A stretch of DNA of 64,000 nucleotides from Tetrastigma voinierianum. Taxonomy: Eukaryota > Streptophyta > Magnoliopsida > Vitales > Vitaceae. Positions within the stretch are counted from its first letter, which is position 1. Each line of letters starts with the position of its first letter. Location: assembly GCA_016808115.1 (NCBI GenBank), contig JAEQBH010000650.1:248001-312000 (forward strand), read 5' to 3'. The notes under the pieces are model-generated. The model was not told the origin of the DNA. It searched no databases and was given only the letters and a program-made list of their open reading frames with translations. Both the position numbers and the translations under genes were made by a program. Positions 26,090-39,599 of the stretch are shown here, piece by piece.

Positions 26090-27275
26090 ATCTTTATTGT
26101 AACCCACTCTCACAGAAAGTCCTTTCTAAGAAAACGACATCACGGACTCCCCAGTCATCACGTCCCACTGGGCGCCACCATGAAAACAAATCCTCGGAGG
26201 CTTTATATCTAATGAAAACACTTTCCCCCAGACCCGCTCCATTGATGAGTACACTGAACGTAAGCTTCCATAACTGGGTTACACCCCTAAGTCGGTTTAT
26301 TGCCATTCCATAATTCATATGGGGTGGAGGGATGTGATTTAGAGGTTAATTAATGGTTACACGAGGGCAGCGCTAATAACTGATCTCCCTCGTAAGGAGA
26401 TAGCTTAAATTGTACTTTTGCGCCATCATCGACCTAACCACAATCTAAGAGGGTTCTATTCTCCTTTCTCGCAACTCCATTTTGTCATGAGTGTAAGGAA
26501 TAGTTATTGTCGAAGCATAAATTTTCATCACAAAACTTTTGAATTGCTCGATAGATATTCACGACCTCGACGGTCCTTAATGTTTTGATCTTCACGTTTA
26601 ACCGATTCTCTTACCAAATTCAAGATATCGCTTGAAGTAGTCCAAACGCGCGACAGGAGAAACTCAACAAACATGACCAAAACATGTGAAATCATCTATA
26701 AAGTGATGTAGCTAGCCTGCGACCATGCCTAGCCCCTCACATCCGCTGGTCCGCAGATGTCCGGAATGAATGTCGTAATGGGCTAATGGCTCTCTGGGCT
26801 TTGCCAAATGGTAATCTAGTTGTTTTTCCAGCTAGGCAATGCTCACATGTAGGTAATTTTACTTTGGTGAGTGATCCTAAGAGGCCTACTCGAGCCAATC
26901 TATTTAATCGGTCTTGCCCAATGTGTCCTAATCTAGCATTCCATAAAATACTCTCGTGAGTTAGAAACGTAGAACTGAATTACCAACAACATAGATAGAC
27001 TAAGTGTCATTCAATATAATATTAAGGTGTCCAACACCATAACCATGTAACACATAGCTGCAACTATAATAAACGTTGTCCGAAATACTTTTATACAACC
27101 CTTACAACATAAGTTGGAAACTCAGTCTAGTAGAACAAGAACAAAACAAGATTTCGTCGAACTTTAGGAGCATATAGCACATCATGAAGATAAATGGCGA
27201 CCACCTCCAACTCTATTTGCAGTACCGATCCCTAGTACTGCTGGTGCTTATTTATATTCCCTATGTATATACTTC
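26090..27275 (-). pseudogene. Copia-2 pol, protease end and integrase
   Basis: From right to left: an LHDVLYAPKVRRNLV block (about 27130-27190), the pre-integrase region LGQDRLNRLARVGLLGSLTK with LPTCEHCLAGKTTR (26790-26935), and the integrase core with an IHSDICGP start and a FITFIDDFT block (about 26640-26760), RRGREYLSS (about 26545) and QNGVARKENRTLLD (about 26450). Most catalytic positions lie in broken frames. The upstream part of the protease is on the other side of CACTA-2 (40184 onwards). Confidence 0.83.
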
Positions 27276-27278
27276 TAT

Positions 27279-28320
27279 CACTACAAGAAATTATCTATTA
27301 GCTACTTTAAATTAAGTAGGGAAATAATCCCTAGCTAATTTTGCAAGTAGGGATTAGCGACTAATAGGCAAGAGATTTTTATTCGGGAATTAATGACAAT
27401 TTCACATGATTTATGGATTGATTAGATATTGAATTACAATGAAAGTTCCTAACTAATATTGTCGTGATTTTGGCGCAAAGATTACAAGAATTAGCAACAA
27501 CTTTAGAGACGGATTTTCCTAGCTACTAGGGGCTAGGAGAACAAATCCGGGCTTAAATCATGATCGGAAGATTTTTACAATTATATATGTATAGTTGTGG
27601 ATTTCAGCTAAAGAAGTTAAAACTGCTGCTAATATTGCCCTTAAATTGTTGTTTCACAAATGTATGCATTTAACTAGGATTTTTCCTAGCTATTTAGCTG
27701 TGTGTGGATAAAGGTCTGGTCTAAGTCTATACCGAAATATATTTTTGTTTTGATTTATGTATTTAGTTAGGACAGTCCTCTAGTTAAAATAGCTAGGCAA
27801 AAATCCCACGCTATTGGTGCCCTTAAATTGTTATTTTCACAAATATATGTAATGAATAGATTTTCCTGAATACGAAATAGAGATTGTTTGCGTTAAGTTT
27901 TGAAAATTTAATTACTTTTTGTTTTGTTTTATATATTTAGTTGATTGTCCCTAGCTATTTTAGCTGTGACCAAATCCATCGCTTATGAAAACCCTAACAT
28001 ATTATATGCATTTAAGAGATTTTTCCCTAGCTATTTAGCTAGGATTATGTTCATTGCTAAGTTTATACCGACTATTTATTTTGGCTTTGAGATTTCTACA
28101 TGTATTATTTATCCTTATTGCACATTAGGACCAATCCATCGCTATTTATGCCCAATTGTATGCATTTAGCTAGGGATTTTTCCCTAGCTATTTAGCTAGG
28201 GATAGTATCCGTGGTTAAGTCTATAGCTAATAATTTTTTGTTTTGTTTTATATATTTAGTTAGACTCGTCCCTAGCTAAAATAGTTGTGTGGAAAATCCC
28301 TACATTTGTTTTAGTGGTTT
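27279..28320 (+). repeat. Left subterminal repeats of CACTA-2
   Basis: The near-palindromic words CCCTAGCTATTTAGCTAGGG and variants appear repeatedly, for example near 27685, 27948, 28030, 28155-28200 and 28270. They match the right-end set at 39620-40160. Confidence 0.88.
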
Positions 28321-29943
28321 TGTTTTTTGTAACTCACATTTACAAAAGCGTTTAAGAAATTTCTTCATTTTATGAGCATGATAATATTATGTGTTTTGAT
28401 AAACAAATTAAAGCCATAACAGATCTAACTCAGTGTAATAAACGCTAATAATCAAGAAAGGGTCATAACGAGATGGAGTTTAATTATGGGAACAATTTAA
28501 TATATTTAACTCCACAAATAAAAAACTCTGCTGTTCTTTCTTCTTTATTTTTTCTTTTTCTAATACTTAGATTCTCTTTTTGCTATCCAAATTAAATGAT
28601 AGTTTTAAAAAATCATTTATTCAAACTAGAAATACATCCCATTAACACATAATCAAATTTGTTAAAACATCTCAAAGATGGTATAACATTCAGACTGAAT
28701 AGCATCAATATACTGATCTTTACAGATTAACATGGTAATATAATCTAATTGTTAAAAACACTAAAAGATGGGTATAGCATTCGGGATTAAGAATGTCAAT
28801 AATGATTCCACATGAAGCCTATATATTTGAAAATTTTAAGATAAGGATCAGCATGTTTGTTCTGATCGAACTGGTTCATTATTAAAGAAACCACTCACAA
28901 AGACTAAAATAAACAAAAAAACCATTGGTATTAAGATAAGATGAAACAAACGTCACAATAATGCAATTATCTAAAAACTATAAAATGAAATAGACTTAAT
29001 AAAATCACTGTTCAAGAGGGAAAAAAAGGATAGAGGGGATCATTAAAACCCAAATCTCAAAAATAAAATTAAAGGATTGTTTAACCCTTCAAAGATAAAA
29101 TGATAAATATCAATTATCAAGAGAAAATCTTCATTATGCTATTATTATTTTCTTAAAATAATAAATTTAAATATTTTCCTAAAACTATTGTGGCATGTAA
29201 AGAATAAGAAGAGATAAGACGTCACTAACGGACCATCTTCGCCAATAAAAATAATGAACAACTCAAATAAAATAATAAAATATATATCACTTTTTCCAGG
29301 CATTGTTTTTTTGACACGTGGCATCCATCTATACCTTCTCAGAACAGAAGTTTGTTGGAGTCAAATGACGTGGGCCCCACCAACCCCCTGCGCTCTTTTT
29401 CCAAGTCAACTTTTAGTCATTTATTTAATTTATCAACAACTTCAAATGAGCACACCGCGGAGGCGGCCCACCGTAATCACAGAGGCCAAAGATAAAATAA
29501 ATTCTTATAAATTATTTAATTGCTGAATTTTTTTTTCATTTTACTCGAATGCCAAAAATAGTACTTATTTTTGGCTTACTTTAGTCTTAAGTTGGTGTCA
29601 AAAATATCTTTTAATTTTTGAAGGAAAAAAACTTTCTATAAAATTTTAAAAAGTTTTGGCAGTAAAAAGTTTTAATTTAAAGCATTTTCTTAAAAATTAA
29701 TTCCCATATTTTATAAAAAACATATATTTTTATATATTTTAAAAATAATTTAAATATCATAATTTTATATCTATACTAATTAAAGATAATATTTATATTA
29801 TTTAAAGATAATATCTTATTTGGGCAAATCATGATTGAATTTGAAATAAAATACTAAAACAAATCGATTTAAAATTTTAAATAGAGATAATCAAAATAGG
29901 CCAATTTCGTACGAGAATGAAGTCCCTTTCTAGGTAATGGTAG
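28321..29943. other. CACTA-2 left cargo region with promoter-like segment
   Basis: No coding sequence is recognised. Between 29310 and 29470 the composition changes to promoter-like DNA: GACACGTGGCATCC has a perfect G-box (CACGTG) at about 29315, and ATGACGTGGGCCCCACC has a GACGTGG core and a GGGCCC site at about 29370. Such motifs are usual in plant gene promoters and unusual in the surrounding AT-rich DNA. A captured gene fragment is a reasonable inference. Confidence 0.4.
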
Positions 29944-30141
29944 TTTGGAATTATCCGAATTTGTCGCTAGTTCATTGGTGGAAAATCCAGAATGTAAGAT
30001 TTACAACGAGGTCGAGGACGGAGAGGCGGGTCCTCAAACCACTCCACCATACTTCAATCTCCTTCGTTGGACATCTCTTGTTCTGGCTTGCCTCTTTCCT
30101 CTCTTCTTGACCGGTTGGATGCTCACAAACCTTCTCCCTTC
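29944..30141 (+). pseudogene. Possible captured exon with one membrane segment
   Basis: An open stretch encodes SEFVASSLVENPECKIYN, an acidic linker, then RWTSLVLACLFPLFLTGW, a strong transmembrane helix. The exon-like block ends at CTTCG/GTAATC, a plausible splice donor at 30141. There is no ATG in frame upstream (a TAG lies directly before it), so if real it is an internal or truncated exon. I do not recognise the protein. It lies about 550 bp downstream of the promoter-like segment. Confidence 0.35.
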
Positions 30142-33100
30142 GGTAATCTACTTCCCATTTCTCTGATTTCAATTTCGATCTTGCTTCTCAGTTTTCTCTG
30201 TAAAATCTTGTTGAAACTACATCATGTTCGATTTTCTTTTTTGAACTATTTGCTTTCACGAACCCGATTTGTTTTGTGAATTCGTGTTTATTACTACATT
30301 CTTTTATCTTTTGTTTGGAGATATATCGGGTGATGATTTGTTGCGCAAGCATTTGAATTTTAGTTTTATGACATTAAAATTTGGTCGGACTATTTTAATT
30401 GTATATTTATGGAAATTGGAATTATTGCCTTGATCACAATTGTTGGCTCGTTTTCTTGAAGAGTTTTTTTTTTGGAATTAGTTTTAGGTAACATAAGAGA
30501 AAACATGGAGGTCGATTTCAAGGTTCCGTCTAGTTTGCCTCTCTGTAAATTGTCGTTTTCTAGAGCACATGGAGGTCAATTCGGTTGGTCACACCCATTA
30601 CCCGATAATTGTTTCTAGTATAATTTTAAAAATTAGTACTTTCAATGTGGAAATGGCACATTAGGAACTCAGGACAGAGATATGAAATCATCGTTTTGTC
30701 ATTATATTTTGGCTCCTTTTGGAACCCGGAAAGAAAAAAACTAAGGAAAATATAAAAGAAAATCAAATATAATCAAACTTACTCAAAATTTTCATTTTTG
30801 TTTTGGCTATAACTTGGTCATCACTCATCCGAATTGAGTTATTCAAATTTCTGGGTAAACTAGACTCATAGGAGAACATATGTCCTTGAAATAGGTATAT
30901 CCAAATTCAAAACCCTTTAAGGGTAGAGAATTAATCAAAGTGGGCGACACGCATGGTGTGCGGCGGCCGGGTAACGCGTTCCTTGGCGGATTACTACGGT
31001 TGTGTCCTCGACTTGGACGATCATAACTTCTTCGTCCAAAAGTCGGTTTTGGAATTCTTGGACTGTAAATCCCTTTGAGTCCTAGCATCCACCCATATAT
31101 AGTTTAATGCAACGAACTCGATTATGTCAGAAAATGATAGAAAACGATGAGCTGCGGTTGGTATGCCGGTTTTACGGTTGTGTCCTCGACTTGGACGACC
31201 ATAACTTCTTAGGTCAGCACACATGAGAGGCTTTCTATTTATCAGAAAAAAAGAAAAAAGGATTATCTATTCAGGAAAGTTTGTTTGCCTTTGCTTTATC
31301 ATTCATGTAATGAAGACTATCTATTTATTCTTTGTTTCTTTGGTCCCTTGTTTTAAGTTTGCTAGTACGAGGAAAAGCAGTTGAAATTTAGATCTTTGAT
31401 CTTCATTGAGTTAATGAGAAGCAGTCCTTCAAACTTGGAATTCCTTTTTTTGCTTCCTTTCTTGTCCTTTCACTTGGTTCTTGTGTTCTCCTAATTTTGC
31501 CTTTTTGTGTGGCTTGGATTGGTGCCTTTGGAAGAGACATGCTCCCTTCATCTATGATAGCAGCGATATTTTTTTCACCTTTAGGTTTTCTTTTGGCGAT
31601 TTCATATTTTCCATTAATTCTGGATTTCAGCATAATGGTTTTAGAACTCACTACACCTAGTCCATTTGAACCTTAAATTTATATATAATGGACGAGTAAC
31701 CAAAATTATTCCTTTTCAATTTGCTAATTAAAGTTCTGTTTCTTCATCTACGGTCTGCCAGCATTACTAGATGTTCCATGATATTTTATCTGCATATTAA
31801 TACGCTAAGTCATTTTCTTTAATTAATAAGTTATATTTGAAGTCATTGTATGTTTCATTCGTATTATTCAAAGCTGAATAAGGTATAGTGGTAAAAAATT
31901 TGGTCCTTAATGGCAAACTCAAAATGGCTTACTAGAACATAGGCTGTAGGTATTTAAGCTGTGTATTTCAATCAAAATTAGACTTGAACATCCTAAATCG
32001 AGCTTCATTCCATAAACAACCACCATAGGTTAATTTAAAATTATGTTCAATTATTAGTAAGTTAAGCAACAGAAATCAAAGATCCAACGGCGGTTAACAA
32101 TAATATATCAAGTAATAGCAAGCGACTACAAATGATTTTCTTCGTAATATATCTGCAGTAATACTGACCATAACACACATTTGTTTTTAGGGCAATTCTT
32201 AATTTTATGAAAATCAAATTATGTGCAAAAATATAAGTCTTAGATAGTTAATTCTTGGTTAATGTTATATACAAAAATAACATGTCTTAGGATAGTTAAT
32301 GCTTGAAAATCAAATTACCTCTTGGATATCTATACAAAAATGTTATATGCAAATTCTCTGCAACAAATCCTAATTTACCAAAACAACATTAAAAAATTAA
32401 AAATTAGTTAATAAGATTAGAAAATGAAAAAATTAAAGTACAAAATTAGAAAATTATAGTACAAAGATTAATTAGTTAATAAGATTAGAAAAATAAAAAA
32501 TAAAAATTAGTTTATCATTTTTCTATTGACTAAACAAACATTAAAAAATTAAAGTACAAGGCATATATATAATGAATAATAGGGTTATTCAATATCATTT
32601 AGTTAATAAGATTAGAGTTTAAAATGAATAATAATTTTAGTAATTAAGTTAACATTGTTTATTGATTTTTAGTTCATAAGCACAAAATTATTTTAGGTTT
32701 ATTTTCGAATTTTGTTAATTGTCTTTCTTTTATTTAGTGTATATTTATTGTGCTTGATAATATATATTGCTTTGTTCTATGTGTAATGTCGGGCATTTGT
32801 TGGCCCGAGGATAACTGGGGGAGAAGGCAATGATGGTGATCATAAATAATAGAAGTGTAATATTTATTGTGCTTGATAATATAAATTGCTTTGTTCTGTG
32901 TGTAATGCCGGGCATTTGTTGGCCCGAGGATAACTAGGGGCGAAGGCAATGATGGTGATCATAAATAATAGAAGCGTAATATTTTTTCTGTTCGCATCAC
33001 TGTTGTTGTTGCTATTTGTATAATTTGGTTCATTTTTTTATTGCATACACTCTTAGATGACTGTTTTGTGAGAAATTAAAGTATTAGAGGGAAACTTCTT

Positions 33101-33590
33101 GGGAGCCCACATAGAACAATATAACTAAAAGAATAATTAAAATGTACATTGTACATTTTAGCCAAAATGCTTTCAGTTGGTGTCTTACTCACTGGAAGGT
33201 GAGAATTCACATAATTGTCCAATGTGGACAGTTTGGGAATGACATGCCTATATCTGTAGACGATAGTTTACATGTTATTACATGCATATATAGAAATTCG
33301 GTAGCATATGTATCCTCGTTCTTCGAGTGCGTATACGGATATTGATAATGCACTGGCTGGAAATCTTTGTCGAAATTTCTATGTATGTATGGATAAGCGT
33401 GTATTATTGTGGGATATAGATGTAGCGCATTCTTAAATGGGATAGGTTCTTGCCTTTGAAATGAATATATGGGTGATAAAGGATGACATGTAATAGTGAA
33501 ATGAATTAATAGAAATTAATTAAAAGAAACTTAAAATCATAGTTTGAATAGCCCAAATTATATGATTGAGCATTATTCTTCTGAGATATA
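30142..33590. other. CACTA-2 cargo, non-coding, with LTR-like fragments
   Basis: No gene is confidently seen. At 30990-31210 two copies of TTGTGTCCTCGACTTGGACG lie about 177 bp apart, each followed by CATAACTTCTT; this text resembles that in the LTR at 63775-63850. A minus-strand frame at 31403-31651 is Lys-rich with no known motif. The rest is AT-rich, apart from the tandem duplication described separately. Confidence 0.4.
32741..32980 (+). repeat. 119-bp tandem duplication
   Basis: Two adjacent copies begin at 32741 and 32860 (ATATTTATTGTGCTTGATAA). They are nearly identical, differing at a handful of positions such as GTCGGGC/GCCGGGC. Each contains CGGGCATTTGTTGGCCCG, a short hairpin. Confidence 0.92.
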
Positions 33591-33596
33591 ACGAGG

Positions 33597-36500
33597 CGAA
33601 TGAGTTCAGTCGTCGGTGGATGTACAAAAGGTTTATGAATGGAATTCTGAATCAAGATTTTTTGAATGGGCTAGAAACTTTCATCAACTTTGTAGTCAAT
33701 CGAGATGGATGGACGGAATAAATTAAGTGTCCATGTAATAGCGCGAAGTGTTAGAATATGTCTTTTCGTGATGTAAACAGCATTAGATACCATGTGGCTA
33801 AATATGGCTTTGTACGAATTATTTTGTTTGGTTTATCAGGGAAAGTCTGATGGTTGCGTGAACCGGTGACGAAATGGGGTAGTGAATCGTATGTATGTAA
33901 TTGAAGAACCATCAAACACATACCATAGAATGGTCATGGAAGGCTGGCGGTGCGACTTGATATGGATGACATGGATGAACCACCTAATCTTGAAGCTGGT
34001 GCATGATATCTTTGGCTGCAGATAATGAGTTGTGGCTTTGGTTGTAAGCACTTGTTCATAATTGTCACTTGTGGCTCGACTTATGAGCATGAAGTCGAGA
34101 AAATCATATGTGCGAAATTATTTGATCGGTGAGCCGATGAAGAGATTGTTAGGATAATAATTTGGTCAGCTTGACTTTACGACACTAAGAAGTTACTACG
34201 CGGTATGGGCCTAACAGTGGAAAAAATTGATTGTTGTTTCAATGGATGTATGTTATATTGGGGTGCGATAGTGACTTAATGAAATTTGTAAGTTTGTGAT
34301 CATCCTCGGTTTAAGAAGCCACCTCGTGTTCTTGGCGACGGCAGTTGCATATAAGAAGATGTATTACTTCCACTTTAATTCCTCGTTATAGAGACTATAT
34401 GCATCGAATGCTTTCACATTTTATGATATGAGGTGGCATTACGAGCATGAGGTTGAACAAGGGGTGATCGTCGTCATCGAGATTCACTGCTTGGAAGCAT
34501 TTTTAATCGAGATACATCAGTTTTCTTCTTTGAAAGTGAAATGTGAGATTAGGTGTGATGGTTTTGACCATTTGGCCAATACGGACAACGATGTTCTACA
34601 TGGTGATGATAGTGACACCTTCTGATTTGCCTCCATGGTTGTGTATGGAAAATTAATATATGTTTTATCAATATTGGTTCCAGGGCCAAAAACCCAGAAA
34701 GACAAGTTGGTTTTCTTCTGACCTCTTATAGAAGAGTTAGTCATTTGTGGGATGTTGGCGTGAATACATATGACATCTGAAAAGCAAATTTCATGATACG
34801 GGCGGCCCTTATGTGGACAGTAAGCGATTTTCCTGCATATTCAATGTTATCTGGTTGGAGTACTACAGGACGGTTAGCATGCCGTGTGCATGGATAAATC
34901 GATGCTTTTACTCTCGGAATTGATGGTAAGCGATCGTGGTTTGATAACCCGCAGTAAGTTTCTACTGCAAATCATCCATTCGGAGTAGAATAGGCTGCAT
35001 TTCGAAAAATAAAGCAGTGGCGAAAAGCCAGTTCCACCGGTTGTTGGATTCGAGGAGATGATATCTTGCTGAGAGATTCGAGTTTGGGTCCCCGAAGAAG
35101 GTAAGCGAAATGGGCCATTCTTGGAACTAATGGACGATATCTGAAACATGTGGGTACGGAGAAACCTTGGTATTTTGAGACTTGCCTGTGGAGGTCTAAT
35201 TTAATTCGTCATAACTTGGATGTAATGCATATTGAAAAAATGTGTTTGACAATGTTTTCAACCTTTGTCTGAATGTAGATGGAAAACAAAAGGACACTTT
35301 AAATCAAGACAAGAGTTGAATGATTATTGTCGGCGTTCTGAATTGAAACGGAATGAGGCTACAGGAAAATACCCTAAAGCTTGTTACACACTTGATAAGA
35401 AGGCAAGACAGACATTGTGTGAATGGGTTAAAAATTTGAAATTCCCTGATGGATATGTGTCAAATATGGGCAGATGTGTGGATATGGAAGAAAATTTGAG
35501 AAGTTATTTGGAATGAAAAGTCATGGCTTGTCATGTATTTATGCGAGATTAATACGATTGCTTTAGTGAAATACTTCCCTAAATGTTTGGAAGTCCTTCT
35601 GAGAACTAGTTTGTTCTTCAAAGAGCTAACCCGCAATACAATCCAAAGCAGACCCTGACATGGTGAGACTAGAGAATGACATACCTCTCATTCTTTGTAA
35701 GCTTGAACGGATATTCCCACCGAGCTTTTTTGACTCAATGGAGCATTTGCCAGTCCATTTGGCTTATGAAGCAAGGATAGCCGGGCCAGTGCAATACAGG
35801 TGGATGTATCCTTTTGAGAGGTAAATAAATATAAGTAGGTGTGTTATATTATTTCAAGCATAAATTAATATTGTAATTTGATTTAATTGAAACCTGACAA
35901 AATGGTTGTAGGTATCTTCGTAAGTTGAAATTGAATGTTAGAAACAAGGCAAAAGTTGAAGGTTGATTTGCAATGCATATTTAGTAAGAAGCATCATCCT
36001 TTTGTTCTTATTATTTTGAGGACCATGTCAATACAAAGCATGAAATATTGCCTCCGGGACAGTGATGGTGGAGTAATCTTCATTAGAAGATGAATCGAGG
36101 AATGAAGCTATCTATCTTCGAAGCACGGAAGAGCATTTGGAAGAGAAGCGAAAGAAAAGATGTATGGCAGGATGAAGAGTACAAGCGGCCAGACTCACGT
36201 TTTACTTAATTGTGAGGAGGTTGCACCATATATTGAGTATGTATACCCAAAATAGTTGCAGGTATAATCATAGGATCATTTGTCTGAATAGGAATAAGCG
36301 ATATCCATTGTTGTCCCTGCATTTATATTTATTAAAATTGTTTATGTTGAAGCGATTAAAACATAGGCAGCTGTATTCCACCCAGCAGAATTCGATTCTA
36401 TGCTAGAAACTGAATTTGCGAATTGGTTCAAGGACTATGTGAAAATTATTAAGCCTTAATGTTTTGAATAATTTGATTTATTAGTATCTTACATTTTTTA

Positions 36501-37253
36501 ACATCATTTGTTGAATATATGCAACAGACAAATGATCCTTCAAATGGAGATTCCAACACATTCATACGAGTGTAAATATAAGGCCCATTTAGATATGTGA
36601 CTACCTATCTCGGGTATTTTGTCAATGGATATAAATTTCACACAAGCGGGCCACGGTTCTTCAGCAACTATGAACAGTGAATTATGCATTAAAAGGCTGG
36701 AAATTATAGTCTGGATGAGAGTGATTATTATGGTCAACTATCAGAAGTTGTTGAGTTGGAGTATCATGGACTCGAAAATAATAGGATTGTATTATTCAAA
36801 TGTGAGTGGTTTGATCTACCTTTGAAATGTGGGTATAAAATTCATTCGGATTATAGCTAGTGGATGTTAACGAGCTTGAGATTTAATCGGTATGAGCCAT
36901 TTATTATGGCAGTTCAAGCCACTCAAGTATATTATTGTACATATCCGAGTTTATCTCGTGATAAGAGTGACTGGTGGGCCGTTTGCAAAATCAAAGCTCG
37001 ATCAAATATTGAAGTACCAACATCTCAACAAAGTAGTGCAAACTTAGCTATTGCACCAGCATTTCAAGAAGATGACATAAACAATATTGATCCTGTACAT
37101 GTAGATGAAGATCCAGAAAACTTATGTGACTCAAATGGTGGCCTAATAGAAATTGAAGATGATCATGTTCAATCTGAAGATGAGTTGGAACTTCCATCAG
37201 AATCAGATGAAATTTCAGAAGATCCATTAGAGGATGATGGTGATCTTAGATAA
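33597..37253 (+). pseudogene. CACTA-2 transposase (Tnp2 type), full domain set but decayed
   Basis: Domains in order: association domain near 33605-33780 (RWMYKRFMNGILNQDFLNG, then a CPCNSAKC-like motif); Tnp2 core from about 34160 (a GLTVEKIDCCFNGCMLYW block near 34210, MRWHYEHEVEQGV at 34428, an LIYVLIPGP-like block near 34660, HNLDVMHIEKNV-like at about 35210 and NDYCRRSELKRNEATGKYPK at 35310); DUF4218 (DMVRLENDIPLILCKLERIF at 35660, a YRWMYPFERY block at 35800, then LNCEEVAPYIEY-like at 36205); DUF4216 (DYYGQL and VVELEYHGLENNRIVLFKCE at 36730, WWAVCKIKARSNIEV at 36975); and a very acidic C-terminal tail. Plant CACTA transposases of this layout cut and rejoin the element ends. Frame changes and stops occur every few hundred bases, and introns probably also contribute, for example at 35822-35910. 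Confidence 0.9.
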
Positions 37254-37429
37254 ATTAAACTTTTATAATTATATTAGAATATTATAGTTTAGACTTTCTA
37301 TATTTTGTTTGCAATTGTTGGTGTGTGTTATTCTAATAATGCATGATTGTTCATCATACAATATCAATTTATGTTTCATTATATCTCTATTATATGTTCT
37401 ATGTATTTACTTTATTATGCAGTAGATGG

Positions 37430-39440
37430 CGCATAAGGACGTGGGCGTGGTGGAGGTGGACGAGATGGTGGACGTGGACGCGGACATGGACGAGATTCAT
37501 CTAGTGTTTTACGTCCTGTTGTACAGTCAGTACCATCTCCTACCCACCCTATCCAGACATCACCAACACCATCATTGACACATGCACCATCACCAACACC
37601 ATCATTGACACATGCACCATCACCTTTATCAGATATAAGGCCACCACCCATTGTCCTACTCCTCCGCACGCCGATCCGTCACCATATGTCCCACACCCAC
37701 ATTCTCGTCATCGAGATCTTTGTTCCCCACTTACAACACAATCGACATCATCCTCTGTTGTTTGTTCCTTTGCAGGCAATGCTAAGTTATTAATAGAGAT
37801 TATTGGATGGGAGGTATAACATACTCTGATACATATTACTTTAATAAAAAATATGATGTCCCTGTTAGTGGTTTTGTTTTTATATATAGTTATGGTGCTT
37901 GTTTTAATGTTGTATGTTTATTTTACGATTTCTTTCAATCTCACAGGGTATTGGCTATTATTACAAAGTCTTTGAAAATGGTTGATTCCAGAAGCATTCT
38001 CGTGGAAGAAAGTTTCATCGACTAAAAGACTTACTTTGACGATTTTCAGGTATAAACAAAGAAACAAAAGCATTGCAAATTAATTATCTAATTTGTTCAA
38101 CTATTAAGTTGGTTACTATTCAAGCATAAAAGTACAATGTCCTTGTTATTAATACACTTTTTTTGTGTTTTTTTTTATATACAGAATTAGTGTTCATGGA
38201 GCTTGATTTAATGGACTGAGATAAAGTCATTGTGGGAGAGCAAAGGCTGCTTAGAGCAGTGCTCGGACTTTGTCCATAAATTGAAGGCGTAAGTGGGCGA
38301 TTTTATACTTTGAGGATGAGTAGCGGAGTGAAAGCTGATCTTGGGAGGAACCGAAGTGAAGAAAAAATTAGAGATAGCCCGTAGGCAAACGGTGAGGTAT
38401 TTGGACCCGGAGTCTGGTATGTCTCGCCACACGGGAGGGTGAAAATGAGCCATTGGCTTACGCTCGATTTGTTAACATTTTTAACTTTAAAACATTTAAA
38501 TATTTAACGGTTGGCTTTAATAGTCCAAAAAATTCAAACCTTTGCATGGTTTACGATTTGGTAAAATTTGTTCCTTGTCATTTTTTAAATTATGACTTAA
38601 AATTTTAGATAACACATTTTATTAGTTATTAAGCCCTTACAAATTTTAAATAATCATATTCCCCTCTATTTGTAACATATGTTATTTTGACTTAATAAAT
38701 TTATACTTTAGGCTAGAGAAATTGGGTGAAGATCCCGATTTTTATGAGATCTTTAGGAAGGCGCATGTGAAGCGAGATGGCGATTTGACAACAAGTCCGA
38801 TGATTCTTTGTAAGAATATCTTATATTAATAAACTATTTGACTCTTTGCGGTAAATGTTGAAAGTTAAGTGTGGCATGAAAATATTAGAATATTTAATTT
38901 GTTTTATATCTAGCAACGTAATTTATTTTCTATTTTATCACGGGACCTCGTGGAGGAACATGTAATGAGAAATTTGCTTCGGCCAGTTTAGGGTTCTATG
39001 GATCTTGACCCATTTGACTATGATCCTATCTATTTCAGGAGACCATAGGAGGTCGGAAGAGCCGCGAGTGTATGGCATCGGCTTTCGAAGGGAGTGGCTT
39101 TTGTTCCTTGATCGTGCTTCTAGTTCCTGTCACGACGGCGTGGATGAAGGCGGTGACGTGATGTGGAAAGCAAAAATGAAGCGTGTGCGGTTATGGACGA
39201 AATGAAGAGAAGGATCACTTGATTACTCTTTTGAAGGATGAAATCGGCCGATGAAAGAAGTGAATAATGAGATGAAATAGAAGAATGCGTCTGCTTGTGG
39301 ATGACGATATGCAGTCACGATTAAGCGACCTTGATGCGACGAGATGGGACAGAGTTCGATGAAACACCCACCGCCGGATAGCTACCAGATCCCGGCTAAT
39401 GATGAAGGATGTGATTTAGGTTTAGATGATTAGAGACACA
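37430..39440 (+). pseudogene. CACTA-2 second ORF (Gly/Arg and Pro-rich, Transposase_24-like)
   Basis: The start encodes a Gly/Arg-rich stretch (RGRGRGGGGRDGGRGRG-like, 37430-37490). A Pro/Ser/Thr-rich segment follows (37530-37720) with a duplicated SPTPSLTHAP unit in tandem. At 38700-38810 the motif RLEKLGEDPDFYEIFRKAHV with KRDGDLTT matches the LExxLGxxPxxxEIFxxxHxKxDG signature of the Transposase_24 family. A VYGIGF motif is at about 39070. This protein is thought to bind subterminal repeats. Several exons and frame breaks are implied. Confidence 0.75.
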
Positions 39441-39599
39441 ATATTTATTATTTTTATTTTTACTATTGACCTTATTGTATTAAGGTCATTACAATATTTC
39501 TTTGACTTATGGTTAATTAAAAAAAATTGCTTTTAATATATGTTTTTATTCATTATTAATATAAAAATTTAAAAGTATGTATACTAATTTAAAAAAAAA

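Noticed and set aside
37415..37669. Minus-strand Gly/Asp and Pro-rich frame with GDGACVNDGV repeats
   Set aside because: It is the antisense shadow of the Pro/Thr-rich segment of the CACTA-2 second ORF, which fits the known family on the plus strand.
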